Origin: Chara braunii
Taxonomy: Eukaryota > Streptophyta > Charophyceae > Charales > Characeae
DNA length: 35,112 nt
Direction of reading: 5' to 3'
NCBI GenBank assembly: GCA_003427395.1
Contig: BFEA01000308.1
Span: 1,237,032 to 1,272,143 of the forward strand
Position numbers and translations under genes: made by a program. Positions 19,881 to 28,740 of this stretch are shown one piece after another. Below the pieces are notes generated by a model. That model was given only the letters and a program-made list of their open reading frames with translations. It was not told the origin of the DNA and searched no databases. How positions within the stretch are numbered: position 1 is the stretch's first letter; each line of letters starts with the position of its first letter.

Positions 19881-20755
19881 TAGGTCAGCGGGACTGAAAG
19901 GATTCATGGTGCAGACACCCACTCCCGGTCCCAAGGTCCCGACAAGTCCCAAGTCCCAGGGCCATCCCGTAGGGTAGGCCGTAAGGGCTAGAGGCCAAAG
20001 CATCGTCTGGAAAAACTTGGAGAGCCCTCCGAGTCAGCCCAGAAGCACAGCAGCACTGGCGCTCCTATTCCTCCCAAACAACGCACTCACGCCACCACTA
20101 TCTCTATCACTGCATGGCTACACAGTCCCCATCTGCTGTCTAGCCTCTGGAGTGTATAGAGTACCATAATCCCAAAGACCACAAGATCTTCACACGACAC
20201 CACGAGGGCTACTGCTTAAAACACCCTGCAAGTCCCTGTTTCTTCCATGTGCTCCAAAAGAGCAGCCCATGGGAATGGTACCCACAGCAAACACTCTCTG
20301 AGCCTCCTCACCAAGACATTGTGGCCAGAACTCCAAGCATATATTCACAGAATCTCCACAGCAGCTTCTTCCTATCATACCCATCATAATCGCACAGTGT
20401 TTTGTGTCATTTTTTCCCCCTTTTTCCAAATACGTTCTGACATCACCCCCCTTCCCTGGTCTTTCTTTCGCTACAACCAACAGCTTCTTCCGATCATACC
20501 CATCACAATCTTCCGTCTGGACGGCAATGATCCAACATGATCACTTGACAGATGGCAATGACTGTGCAATTACCACTGTCTAGATGATCTGGACGGCAAT
20601 AGTGAGCTGACTATGCAGAGTATGCTACCGGACTTGTGATCACCATCATGACGACCCGAAATAATAAGACGACGAAGATTAACATCCGACCACACGGGCC
20701 AGACGGAGAAGAGGAAGAACAGAACAGGCAAGCCGGAGACAGAAATTAGGAAGGC
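19881..20755. other. No recognisable gene; short local repeats
   Basis: No LTR copy matching 13.97-14.87 kb is evident right after the chromodomain, although ggtccc-rich words (19945-19975) resemble ggtcccaaa at 25.99 kb. cagcttcttcctatcatacc recurs 120 bases later with one change (about 20360 and 20480). gatcacttgacagatggc at about 20538 recurs in diverged form at about 23200 in the same orientation. Confidence 0.5.
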
Positions 20756-20870
20756 TACCTTCTTCCCCCAAACATAATGCATATGCGTTGTAAACAAATA
20801 CAACGCATACTGTGCGTTGTATGCGTTGTATTCGTTTACAACGCATATGCGTTACGTTCGAGTGAACGAG
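20756..20870. mobile_element. MITE with 33-bp hairpin arms
   Basis: The left terminal repeat taccttcttcccccaaacat matches the family. The interior arms at 20777-20809 and 20820-20852 are complementary over 33 bases with two mismatches, built from acgcatatgcgtt and ttgtatt words. The right terminal repeat (acgttcgagtgaacgagacc) has decayed, so the right border is approximate. Non-coding. Confidence 0.75.
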
Positions 20871-21252
20871 ACCAACTTTACCTGCAAAAGGGGGTCGGGT
20901 CCAGGCTGAGTAGGCTCAGTTGTGGACCACGGCTGGGGGCGTCAGAGCCTTGGCAAAAAGGTAAAAGTAAAGTAGCGAAGTACCTTTCCATGTTCTGGGT
21001 TGAGTTTCATTCCTTTCCCCTACTTGGGCCCTTGCTCCGCTCCTCAGCAAGTGTGCAAAATGAGAACGAATCTTCCGTTAGAACGTGGACAAATACAACC
21101 CCTTTCCTTTTTGTCTCAGTGACCACGGTAGTGCAGAGAGGCCTTGGTGAGTGGCCTGCACGGGCCTGTCCCGTTCACCAGGGCAAGAACGAAGCAGGAG
21201 TTGACCTTCGGGGGGAAGAAAAGAAAAAGGTTATATTTGAACACAACAATGT
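20871..21252. other. No recognisable gene
   Basis: Between MITE and solo LTR. A short plus-strand ORF runs through (20777-21331) but spans both the MITE hairpin and the LTR start, so it is unlikely to be real. Confidence 0.5.
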
Positions 21253-22573
21253 TGTTATGATCCTGGCCAATTTCGAGATACACATCCATCAGAAAGTACA
21301 ATTCCGTACAATTGCAGAAAGAAATGAATGAACTTGAGAGGAGAGAGAGAGGATTAGAAGAAGAAGAAGAAGTAAGAAAGAAGAAGAAGATGATGTACAC
21401 CAGCAAAGACAAATGACAAGGCTCTTCTTCTTCGCCCAACAATCTCCTCCTCCTTATCTCCCCCCTCTCTTATTCACACAAGAAATAATAATACAATGTT
21501 GAATGGCTGAGCCAGAACCAAAGTCCGAGTCCTCTTCTACTGCAGGTATCACTTGAGGTCCACCATAGCCATGGCCGCCTCTCCCACTCTTCACTCTCAT
21601 AGGCCGAGGCTATGGCGGACTACTAGGCCTTGCCCAGATGCCCAAAGGACAACCCAAAGCAGCTATGGCTGCTCTAGCTCAGGCCGCCATGCCTGACCCT
21701 GCCTTGAAGCTTCTTGGTGTGGCTCTCCCCCGTTGGGAACTCCCTGCTGCAGCGCCCACCAAGGTGATGAAGATGGCTGCCACCATAGCCAGGTAAGTAC
21801 CCCTGGCGCTCCTCCGGGTCCTCCCCCTTCCTTCCTTCTTCCTTCCTCCTGTCCTTCTCCTTCCTTCCCAGCAGCGCTGCTCCAGCCAGCGCTCCACCAG
21901 TGTGTCGCCAAACTTGCACACCGAAAAAGAGGTCGGACTCTCTGCCCGGCCCGAAGATATAGCGGCCTGCTTTGCCTCTTGGGCGGTGACTTCCAGGCCG
22001 CTTGGCCTCCCAAGCAACCAGTACCTCCTCCTTTTTGGAGGGAAACATCATTGCAGACTCTGATATTGNCCGTACAGGCCCTAGACTCAGACTGGTANCC
22101 GCCTAGACCTAGCCTACACTACTGGGCCTCTAAAAATGCCACTTTTGTCTTCTTTTGCTCGGCCTCCGGTACCTGCACATCTACCCCTTCCAGGTGCGGT
22201 ACCGGCCTACCCGCTACTTGAGTGCTTTTCCCCGCTGCAACCCCTCAATGTCACGGCCACAGGTAAGTACCGGCCCTGAGGGCCCAATGAACGAGCAAGT
22301 GCCCTGACGGGCCACACACATACTCATGCCAACCANCACTCAGACAGGCACGGTCACACACACACCCAAGCCAACCAACACTCAGACAGACATGCAGTCC
22401 AGCAAGCATGCACACACACTCAAGCCAACCAGCACTCAGACAGACATGCAGTCCAGCAAGCGTGCACACACATACTTAGTAGCAGGCGGGAAACTCAGCA
22501 AGGCATTCAGTCTATGAGCAAAAACTCAGAAATCAGCTGTGTGTTTCAGTCCATGTTTGGACGGGTCATCACA
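21253..22573 (+). mobile_element. Solo LTR (family shared with 28741-30085)
   Basis: It starts TGTTATGATCCTGG and ends GGTCATCACA. Flanks carry the same six bases aatgtt (21248-21253 and 22573-22578), giving a 4- or 5-bp target duplication depending on how the shared bases are assigned. It aligns throughout with 28741-30085. Shared words include gatgtacaccagcaa, ccaccatagc, tagcggcct, ggagggaaacatcattgcag, caggccctagactcag, aaaatgcca and cacggccacaggtaagta. No internal coding region lies between LTRs, so it is a product of LTR-LTR recombination or similar. The TATA word tataaaaatgcc of the sister copy is tctaaaaatgcc here. Two donor words occur (21793-21798 and 22263-22268). Confidence 0.78.
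22322..22474. repeat. Tandem repeat within the solo LTR
   Basis: A unit of about 55-60 bases (agccaaccagcactcagaca, then gacatgcagtccagcaagc and a short CA run) is present about three times. The sister LTR has a single diverged unit at about 29920-29970, so the array expanded after the copies separated. Confidence 0.8.
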
Positions 22574-22589
22574 ATGTTCTCTTCGTGAA

Positions 22590-22746
22590 ATTCAAATATA
22601 ACGCATATGCGTATTATTCGAACGCGTATGCTTTATACTCGAAAGTGCCCTTGTATTTGAAGAAAAGGGTCTAACTTTCCAAAAACCGTTTTTTTTCGAA
22701 GAACTCAAATACAACGCATATGCGTTATGTTCGGGGGAAGACGGCA
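22590..22746. mobile_element. MITE (acgcatatgcgt type)
   Basis: The right end acgcatatgcgttatgttcg then ggggaagacggca matches the family terminal repeat. The left side has the core word ataacgcatatgcg (about 22601), but its outer repeat is diverged (ctcttcgtgaaattcaa). It sits immediately between the solo LTR end and the LINE 3' end at 22747. Confidence 0.65.
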
Positions 22747-22972
22747 GCTTAGGCAGGGGTAAGGGGAGGAGCATCTTTCCTATCGGAAGTAATCAATTCC
22801 GTGCGCTCGGGTCCCTCAACCATAATGGAGAGCGTGTTAGAGACTCAGAGTGTATTCATGTTGTAATTTTCCCTGACTTGCCAGTGGAATAGGAACTGGA
22901 CTGATGCTCCCCAGAATGGATATGGAGCCGGAACCATTTGGTTCTGCTTAAAATTAAATTTAAAAAAAAAAG
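22747..22972 (+). mobile_element. LINE 3' end with A-rich tail
   Basis: It reads cttaggcaggggtaagg, then ggaagtaatcaatt, gacttgccagtggaatagga, actggactgatgctcccc and agaatgga, ending in an A-rich tail (about 22955-22972). The whole stretch aligns with the 3' UTR of the LINE on the minus strand at 7.6-7.8 kb. The copy is very short; its 5' edge coincides with the MITE end. Confidence 0.8.
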
Positions 22973-23290
22973 TTCAAAAAACCATCTGACCACGTGGAAA
23001 TGTCTGTGCAGCTCCCAGTGTCAAGCTTCCAAGTCTTCGTACAGAATAGAGAAATTGGAAAACACAAAACGACAAACCGACTGAACGATGGTGTTATAAG
23101 AGATGGACAAACGCGTGTGGTAATTGTTACTTGGAATTCGGAATTTGGGTGGGACTTTTTGGCAAGGAGGCTGCTGGAGGCGAGTTGAACTTGGAACGGG
23201 ATCACCTAACAGGTGGCGATGACTGTGCATTGTGCAATCATCACTTTCCAGATGAATGCTAACCCGCAATTACAAGTCAGCTTGATCACT
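22973..23290. other. No gene; diverged dispersed repeat at the end
   Basis: gatcacctaacaggtggcga followed by tgactgtgca (about 23200) is a diverged copy of 20538-20570. No credible ORF. Confidence 0.45.
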
Positions 23291-23359
23291 GCCATTGGGC
23301 TGTTCCGTTTCTCTGAGATACCTTGGGCCCAATGGCATTGAATAAGTATCTCAGAGAAA
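23291..23359. other. Interleaved inverted repeats (pseudoknot-like order)
   Basis: gccattgggc (23291-23300) pairs perfectly with gcccaatggc (23327-23336). tttctctgagatac (23308-23321) pairs perfectly with gtatctcagagaaa (23346-23359). The order arm1, arm2, arm1', arm2' is that of an H-type pseudoknot, not a nested hairpin. Function unknown. Confidence 0.7.
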
Positions 23360-25985
23360 ATAGAAACACCCCAAGTATCAACTCAGACGTCGGGAAGAAT
23401 CAACAGGTTTCAGAAAGAACAAAATCAACAGACCAAGGGGGGAGGTTGGATGGTGGTAGGGGGCTCTGAGACATCAATAGGATGCCAAGCTGGTCATCGC
23501 AGCACTTCATTTGCAACCCAAGTAGTTTTTGTATGGCAAGCTGCCACAAAATCTGCAATCAGACTGGTTCAGACAATAGACAGGCTGGCCTCTAGGCTCT
23601 AACAGAATTGTAAGCGAAGCTGGGTAATGCCACCCCCAGTATTTTTGACGGATGTATCCACATGGGGCGCTGGACCCGGTTTCCAGCAGGTGCTGCTCCC
23701 CACCAATAGATGGAAGCTGCTAGAGCGTCTCGGTCCCGGTGGTGCTCTCACCACCCTGGGACCGAAGGAAGCCCTGGGACATTTCAGGAAACGGGGAGTG
23801 GGGGGGAGGGGGGGGTAAGCTCCAGAATTCCCTAGCCTAGCGGCAGGCTGTAACAATGGAACCTAGAATATAAACTGGGGGAGAAGCGGGGCAAAGCCAA
23901 CTCACTCTGGAAATGAATATAAGGCAATCAAAAAACAAAAAAGGCAAGCTATTGCAGATGCCATCGTGCCAGCATGGCCCTCTGTACAGCCTACTTCCTC
24001 ATCCACTACTCCCACCTCTCCTCACAATTACAACAGCCACTACTTCATAGCTCCTTGGCTCCTTGGCTATGGCTTCTGCTCATCATACGCCTATGGACGG
24101 GTAGCCTAGAGCTACGACACCTCTACTACTCTCTCCCCCCTCGTTCCTCTGATCCAGTGTTCTGCTACAGGGAAATGACTGGCACAAAGAACACTGGAAA
24201 TGACTGGCACAAAGAACACTGGAAATGACTGCGTCCTGTGCCAACGGGCCCTCCCCATCCAGGAAAGGGGCTCCTTACCCAGTCCAGTCCTCTCCTACAG
24301 CAGCTACTGTTATTGAATCAGTAGATACTGGCCCTTTGTCCCTGCTTCTGCGCCGGTTATCATAGGGACACAATGACGTCCAACCTGCCTGATCAAAAAA
24401 AGCTGGCGTCCCTCGGCAGAACCCAACTGACGAGAGCTCAGTACTCTAGCAGAGGGCAAAGTCAAGCATTGGGAAAAAGAGGACTCAGGCATACTGGTGG
24501 TCCAAACATGCCTAGCTCAGGTTTTAGACATATGCCTAGCTGTCTGTCAGGTAGTGGAGACCAACGGGGGAAACTCGAAAGGCACCCAATGGCGGACGAT
24601 GGGACAAAAAGAAAGTGAAAACATGCCTGTCCTCAGAAAACAGGATAGAGCAAAGACAGCACCAACTTGTGGTCCCACCTCTAAACTGGTGCGAGAGGAG
24701 GAACCTCAGGCTGGTCCGGGGCATTCCCTCGCTGCCTCTCCAGGATGCGCTAGGCCCTAACCTTTGGCCGCACCTGTCATGCCCTAGGTCTATCGCGGCC
24801 TTTCTTCTGCAGGGCATCCTGCCCACATTCCACACTCTGCTGAAAGGAAAAGAGTCACCGTTGACCTTAATTCTTTCGGCGAGTGTTATCAGGCCAAAGG
24901 TTCAGACGCCCCTGCTGGAACGCTTGAGCACAACTTCACGTCCTAATTGCCTCAGCCGACAACCCATGTAAACTGCAGGACTCTTTCGGGCAGAAACTGG
25001 GCCCACTGACGTTCCCGCGGGAAACTCCTGGAAACTACTCAGATCTCTATGGAACCCTACCGTCTTCAGCCGAACAGAACACCTGGTCATTAGCCCTGTA
25101 TCTAGAGTGAAAGTTCAGTGGAATACGGCTATAATGACATGGCGTTCTATTCCTGTGAAGACCGTAGTAAAATTCGAAAATGGAGGGTAGGTCCTATCTG
25201 GAGGGAAAGATTTCTGCACTTGCCCATATGAAACCTGGACAGAAAAGCATCAAGCTGCATTTTCATGGCAGATGAGAAAGAGGATGAAAATCACAAGATC
25301 TGAAGTGACATTTGCATGAAGTACGTCGTTCCATACCTGGGGTAAGGAAGGCAGTCAGAAAGGGACTTCAAGCCTGTTGTGGACCTTTCCGATATGGCTA
25401 CGGGAGAGATGGTTAACGGGGGGCCAAATATTCGCCGGTTTCGCTGGCAATTTGAGAGATGGTTAATGGGGGGCCAAAGAGCGGGAAAGGGACATAAAGC
25501 TATGGGACTATGAAGCCATTGTTTCTCCCCTTTTTTTCCTCTTCCGTCCCCTATATGAGCAAAGCAGCACGGCTGTGTTTCCTCAGTGTTTTGGAAGGCA
25601 GCATGGTGCCGCGTTGGTTATACTTGTCTTCCACGCAAAGGGCGGGAGTTAGGGCCCACAGAATTCACAGTGCGCAGCTTAAACTAGCAGTCCTTTGTTG
25701 TTGCCGGACCCTGAGTGTCGCATACCGTAAAGGTGCAGACCAGAACAAGAACCGACCTCGCTCACATAGTACAAGATAGCGCAGCAGAAAGCTAATATAC
25801 CAATGACCAGACCAATCAATGTCGTAATGCAGACCAAACATACATCATCATCATTCCATGGTGTGAAAGGGGCTGGCTTTCACACAGGAAGAGTGCGCCA
25901 GTCCCCAGCCATACACAGACGAAGAAGAGGGGGGTTAGACGACGGGAAGATGGGAATGTCGTCAACACCAAGTCTTCGGCACAGG
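23360..25985. other. No recognisable gene or element
   Basis: This is the longest stretch without identified repeats. Local doublets are present: tgactggcacaaagaacac twice (24177 and about 24203), and gagatggttaa-ggggggccaaa twice (about 25405 and 25453). ORFs at 23627-23818, 24373-24618, 24497-24760, 24615-24971 and 25510-25779 overlap other frames and show no recognised domain. Confidence 0.45.
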
Positions 25986-26600
25986 TCCCAAATAATCCCT
26001 CGTCCAATGTCTCAATCCCAATGTCGAGTCGGGATCCAAATGCCGTCAAGTCCCAAAGTCACCAATCCCTCTCTCTCTCGTAGTCAGCAGATACTGAGAA
26101 GTTCGGTAGCGAGAGGGTGAGGGAGAGATAGTGGACTTAGAAGAGGAAGAAGAAGAACTCTCTCTCTCTCTCTCTCTCACAGTCCAGTACTAACCTGTGA
26201 AGGTGGGGCCTTGTTGCAGGTACATCGAAGACGAAGCTGGAGCTATGGCGCCACAGGTAAGTCTCCCTGGCCTCCGCCAACCATCTCTCTCTCTCTCCAA
26301 CGCTACTCTAGCCCCTAATAGCGCCCAGCCCTGAAGACTACTGCTAACGCTACTACTCCTTTCAGCGCTCCTCCAGAGTGCTGCTGCCGAATACTGAAGA
26401 CTGCCTCCTGCCTCCTGCACGTGAAGTGCCTGGGAAGTCCCTATGAACTACCTCGTCCACTGCCTGCAGCCTGTAGGGCGGGCCAGTCTTAGATAGTCCT
26501 GGCCCGTCCAGGAGGCTACTCTTGCCAATGCCAAAACGTGCCAGACCCTGGCGTTGAAGTTCAAACAAAGATTGTCTTGAAAATAGGCCAAAAATGGCCT
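25986..26600 (+). mobile_element. LTR-like dispersed repeat with splice-donor motif
   Basis: The start near aatgtcgagtcgggatcc resembles that at 3.28 kb. A CT tract (about 26159-26179) is followed by acgaagctggagctatggcg and CAG|GTAAGT at 26254-26262. Then come ctggcctccgcc, C/T-rich sequence and ggcctg-rich sequence leading into the minisatellite. The words aagctggagctatgg and tggcctccgc are shared with 9.6 kb. Borders are inferred; no coding sequence. Confidence 0.45.
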
Positions 26601-26639
26601 GTGCTAAAACCCTGGTCTGGCGCCTAAGTTTCAGGGCAG

Positions 26640-26806
26640 GTCGACTTTATGAGGGCCTGAAAATGGCCCTCGTTTTCAGGCTTTTAGGCTGAAACAACAC
26701 CGGGCCTGTAGACCTTCGTTTTCAGGCTTTTAGGCTGAAACGACACAGGGCCTGTAGGTCCTTGTTTTCAGGCTTTTAGGCTGAAACGACACAGGGCCTG
26801 TAGGGC
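26640..26806. repeat. Minisatellite, about 48-bp unit
   Basis: About three and a half copies of gggcctgtaggtcc-ttgttttcaggctttt-aggctgaaacgacaca. It is the same unit as at 4528-4722 and sits at the same place in an LTR-like repeat. Confidence 0.9.
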
Positions 26807-27059
26807 CCTGAATTTCCGTCTGGTTGGGCCTTGCAGGCCTGTGTGGCTGTGCAGTATGCCACACTGAGGCTGGGCGGGTATCCCAAACAAACCTGGTTGG
26901 GCGACTGCTTTCAATTTGCACACCGGCCGAACCTGTGCCACGCCTGTTCTCCTTGGCTGGTTGGGGTCTACCGGCTAACAACTGGGAGTTTTCTTGGTCG
27001 CACAGCAGGACTGGGGGTTTAAACTCTGAGGTGGTTTATACTCTGAGGTAACTGTGCTT

Positions 27060-27540
27060 CAGTAGTTGTGTATAGATATTCTCCTAGTTTTTTCTGTTAG
27101 CTTCTGCCCTAATCTGTTCTGTAAGGCCCCTCCCCCCCCTGGGAACCTCCTAGTCGTGTCTCTCCTAGTCGTTTTTTTATTTATAAGATTGCCCTTTTTT
27201 AAATTATTAAGCTTTAGTAAGTTTAGTTTCCTTTTTTTCCTTTTTTGAATTATTAAGCTTTAGTAAGTTTAGTTTCCTTTTTTTCCTTTTTTAGTATTCT
27301 GTTTATACGTTATCCTTTTTCTTAGGACAATTAGGGTGTGTTATGACGCTTATGAGGCAACCGAAGGATGGGTCCTAGGGTGTTCTCATGGGTATAGGAT
27401 TGGGTACTTTATTAGTCTCCCACTGCTCTGACGCAGCCTGGGGTCACTGGGACTATAACGTCTCTTGTTTTGCTTTTATGCTTGCCGGTGATTAGTAACC
27501 GGACTGGTGCCCTCCCAGAATTTACAGGGGGATGTGTCTT

Positions 27541-27566
<26 letters not shown>
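27060..27566 (+). mobile_element. LINE-family 3' end with poly(A) tail
   Basis: The last 100 bases read cttgccggtgattagtaacc, ggactggtgccctcccagaa and a 26-base A run (27541-27566). These align with cttgccagtggaataggaac and ggactgatgctccccagaa at 22.9 kb, so this is a diverged member of the same LINE family. Upstream, a 47-base unit (aattattaagctttagtaag, then a T-rich run) is tandemly duplicated at about 27201-27295. How far the element extends upstream is not determined; no ORF of ORF2 type is seen. Confidence 0.6.
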
Positions 27567-27571
<5 letters not shown>

Positions 27572-27910
27572 CACCAGGGAAGTTGATGGAAGAGGAAAAC
27601 TTGTCTTCTCTGTTCACTTTCTCTTGATTGCACTCGCCTACATCATCAGAATATATTCAATGATTTCAATCTTGCATCAGGAGGTTGACGGAAAGGATGG
27701 TTTCTTGAGGTTGATAGAGAGGATGGTTGACTTGACGTTGACAGAAAGGACGGTTGTCTTCTCATTTTGCTTTCAATTGCTTTCTCATAACACTCTTTCG
27801 CTCAGAGCATCAGACCTAAAGACATCCCACCCATCTCTCACGTGTGCCAAAAAGCAGGCAGCACTTAACACTTCCGTTTTTCAACAGGCTTCAAAGTCCA
27901 AAGCTCAAGA
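27567..27910. other. No recognisable gene; short repeats
   Basis: Variants of gttgacggaaaggatggtt recur three times (about 27684, 27710 and 27737). If the glutamine-rich ORF is an exon, this would be its downstream side on the minus strand. Confidence 0.4.
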
Positions 27911-28465
27911 TCAGCAATACCTTTTCATGTCGTCTCTTGGTTCAACTTTAGGAGGAGTGAATGAGCGGGGAATCCTCCGTTGTCTCCGAGGTAGCTGTTG
28001 CTGCTGTTGCTGAGGAGGAAGAGGAGGGAAGGGCCCTCGAGAAAGCGATTTCCTTGGAATATCTTGTTGAAGTTGCCGGCGGGGATGAAGGAACGGCGAA
28101 ATTAATTGTGAGTGAGACTGTTGTTGTTGTTGTTGTTGTTGCTGCTGCTGCTGCTGCTGGGAGGCCTGCTGCTGAGAAAGACCTGGCTTTGAGTTGTGGT
28201 TTTGGTTTTGGTTCTGGTTCTGGTTCTGGTTCGGGTTCGGGTTCTGCTGTTGTTGCTGTTGTTGTTGCTGTTGTTGTTGTTGCTGCTGCTGATGATGCTG
28301 ATGCTGATGCTGATGCTGATTCGAATACGATTGGGATGGCTTTAGCTGTCCTTTGCGCTTTGGTCTCGCAGGACCCTCTCCACCAACACCATTTGCCGCC
28401 GCAACTCCTACGATCCGTCCATTCTGCTCGCTGTCTTGCTCTTTGGATTTCTTTCTATCCATCCT
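27911..28465 (-). CDS. Glutamine-rich low-complexity protein or exon
   Basis: On the minus strand an ATG at 28465 in good context (A at -3, G at +4) opens a 184-residue frame. It begins MDRKKSKEQDSEQNGRIVG, then a basic segment (RPKRKGQLK). Next are a His-Gln dipeptide repeat, about 16 consecutive Gln, alternating Asn-Pro and Gln-Asn repeats, a second run of about 14 Gln, and a Pro/Arg-rich tail ending before a stop. Polyglutamine and QN repeats are common in transcriptional and RNA-binding proteins, but no folded domain is seen. A splice acceptor (tgtctcgcag at about 28475) and a donor-like aaaag|gtattg near the stop would allow it to be an internal exon. The opposite strand also has a long open frame (27961-28782), so the repeat itself may keep both frames open. 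Function unknown. Confidence 0.4.
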   Translation of the reverse strand, partial: RMDRKKSKEQDSEQNGRIVGVAAANGVGGEGPARPKRKGQLKPSQSYSNQHQHQHQHHQQQQQQQQQQQQQQQQNPNPNQNQNQNQNQNHNSKPGLSQQQASQQQQQQQQQQQQQQSHSQLISPFLHPRRQLQQDIPRKSLSRGPFPPLPPQQQQQQLPRRQRRIPRSFTPPKVEPRDDMKRYC

Positions 28466-28740
28466 CCACGCTCTGCGAGACAATCAGAGCTTGGGACTGT
28501 GGTCCTCGTCCCTCCTCCAGCTGCACAATGTTTCCGCCAACCCAGTTTATCGCTACCTTCGATCGTAGCCCTGACCCCAGTCCTTCCTGTAACGAAGCTG
28601 CCAGCTACAGCCCCTTACAACCACTGCTTTCCGCAATTTTACTTTCATGTTTGTACATTACAACACCAAATGAAACGATAACCTGCCACAAGGAGAATCC
28701 ATTGAAATGCCACAATGCAACCCTGAGTAAGAGTCCAGCG
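28466..28740. other. Spacer between Q-rich ORF and solo LTR
   Basis: It would hold a promoter or 5' UTR, or an intron, if the minus-strand ORF is a gene. No clear TATA element is seen. The solo LTR begins directly after it. Confidence 0.4.

Noticed and set aside
19881-20200. 3' LTR of the gypsy element
   Set aside because: No stretch here matches 13.97-14.87 kb convincingly; only scattered ggtccc words are shared with other repeats.
20777-21331. Plus-strand ORF of 184 aa
   Set aside because: It starts within a MITE hairpin and ends within a solo LTR.
22322-22474. Possible CRISPR-like array
   Set aside because: Units of 55-60 bases are repeated as a whole, with no constant repeat separated by unique spacers, and the setting is a eukaryotic LTR.
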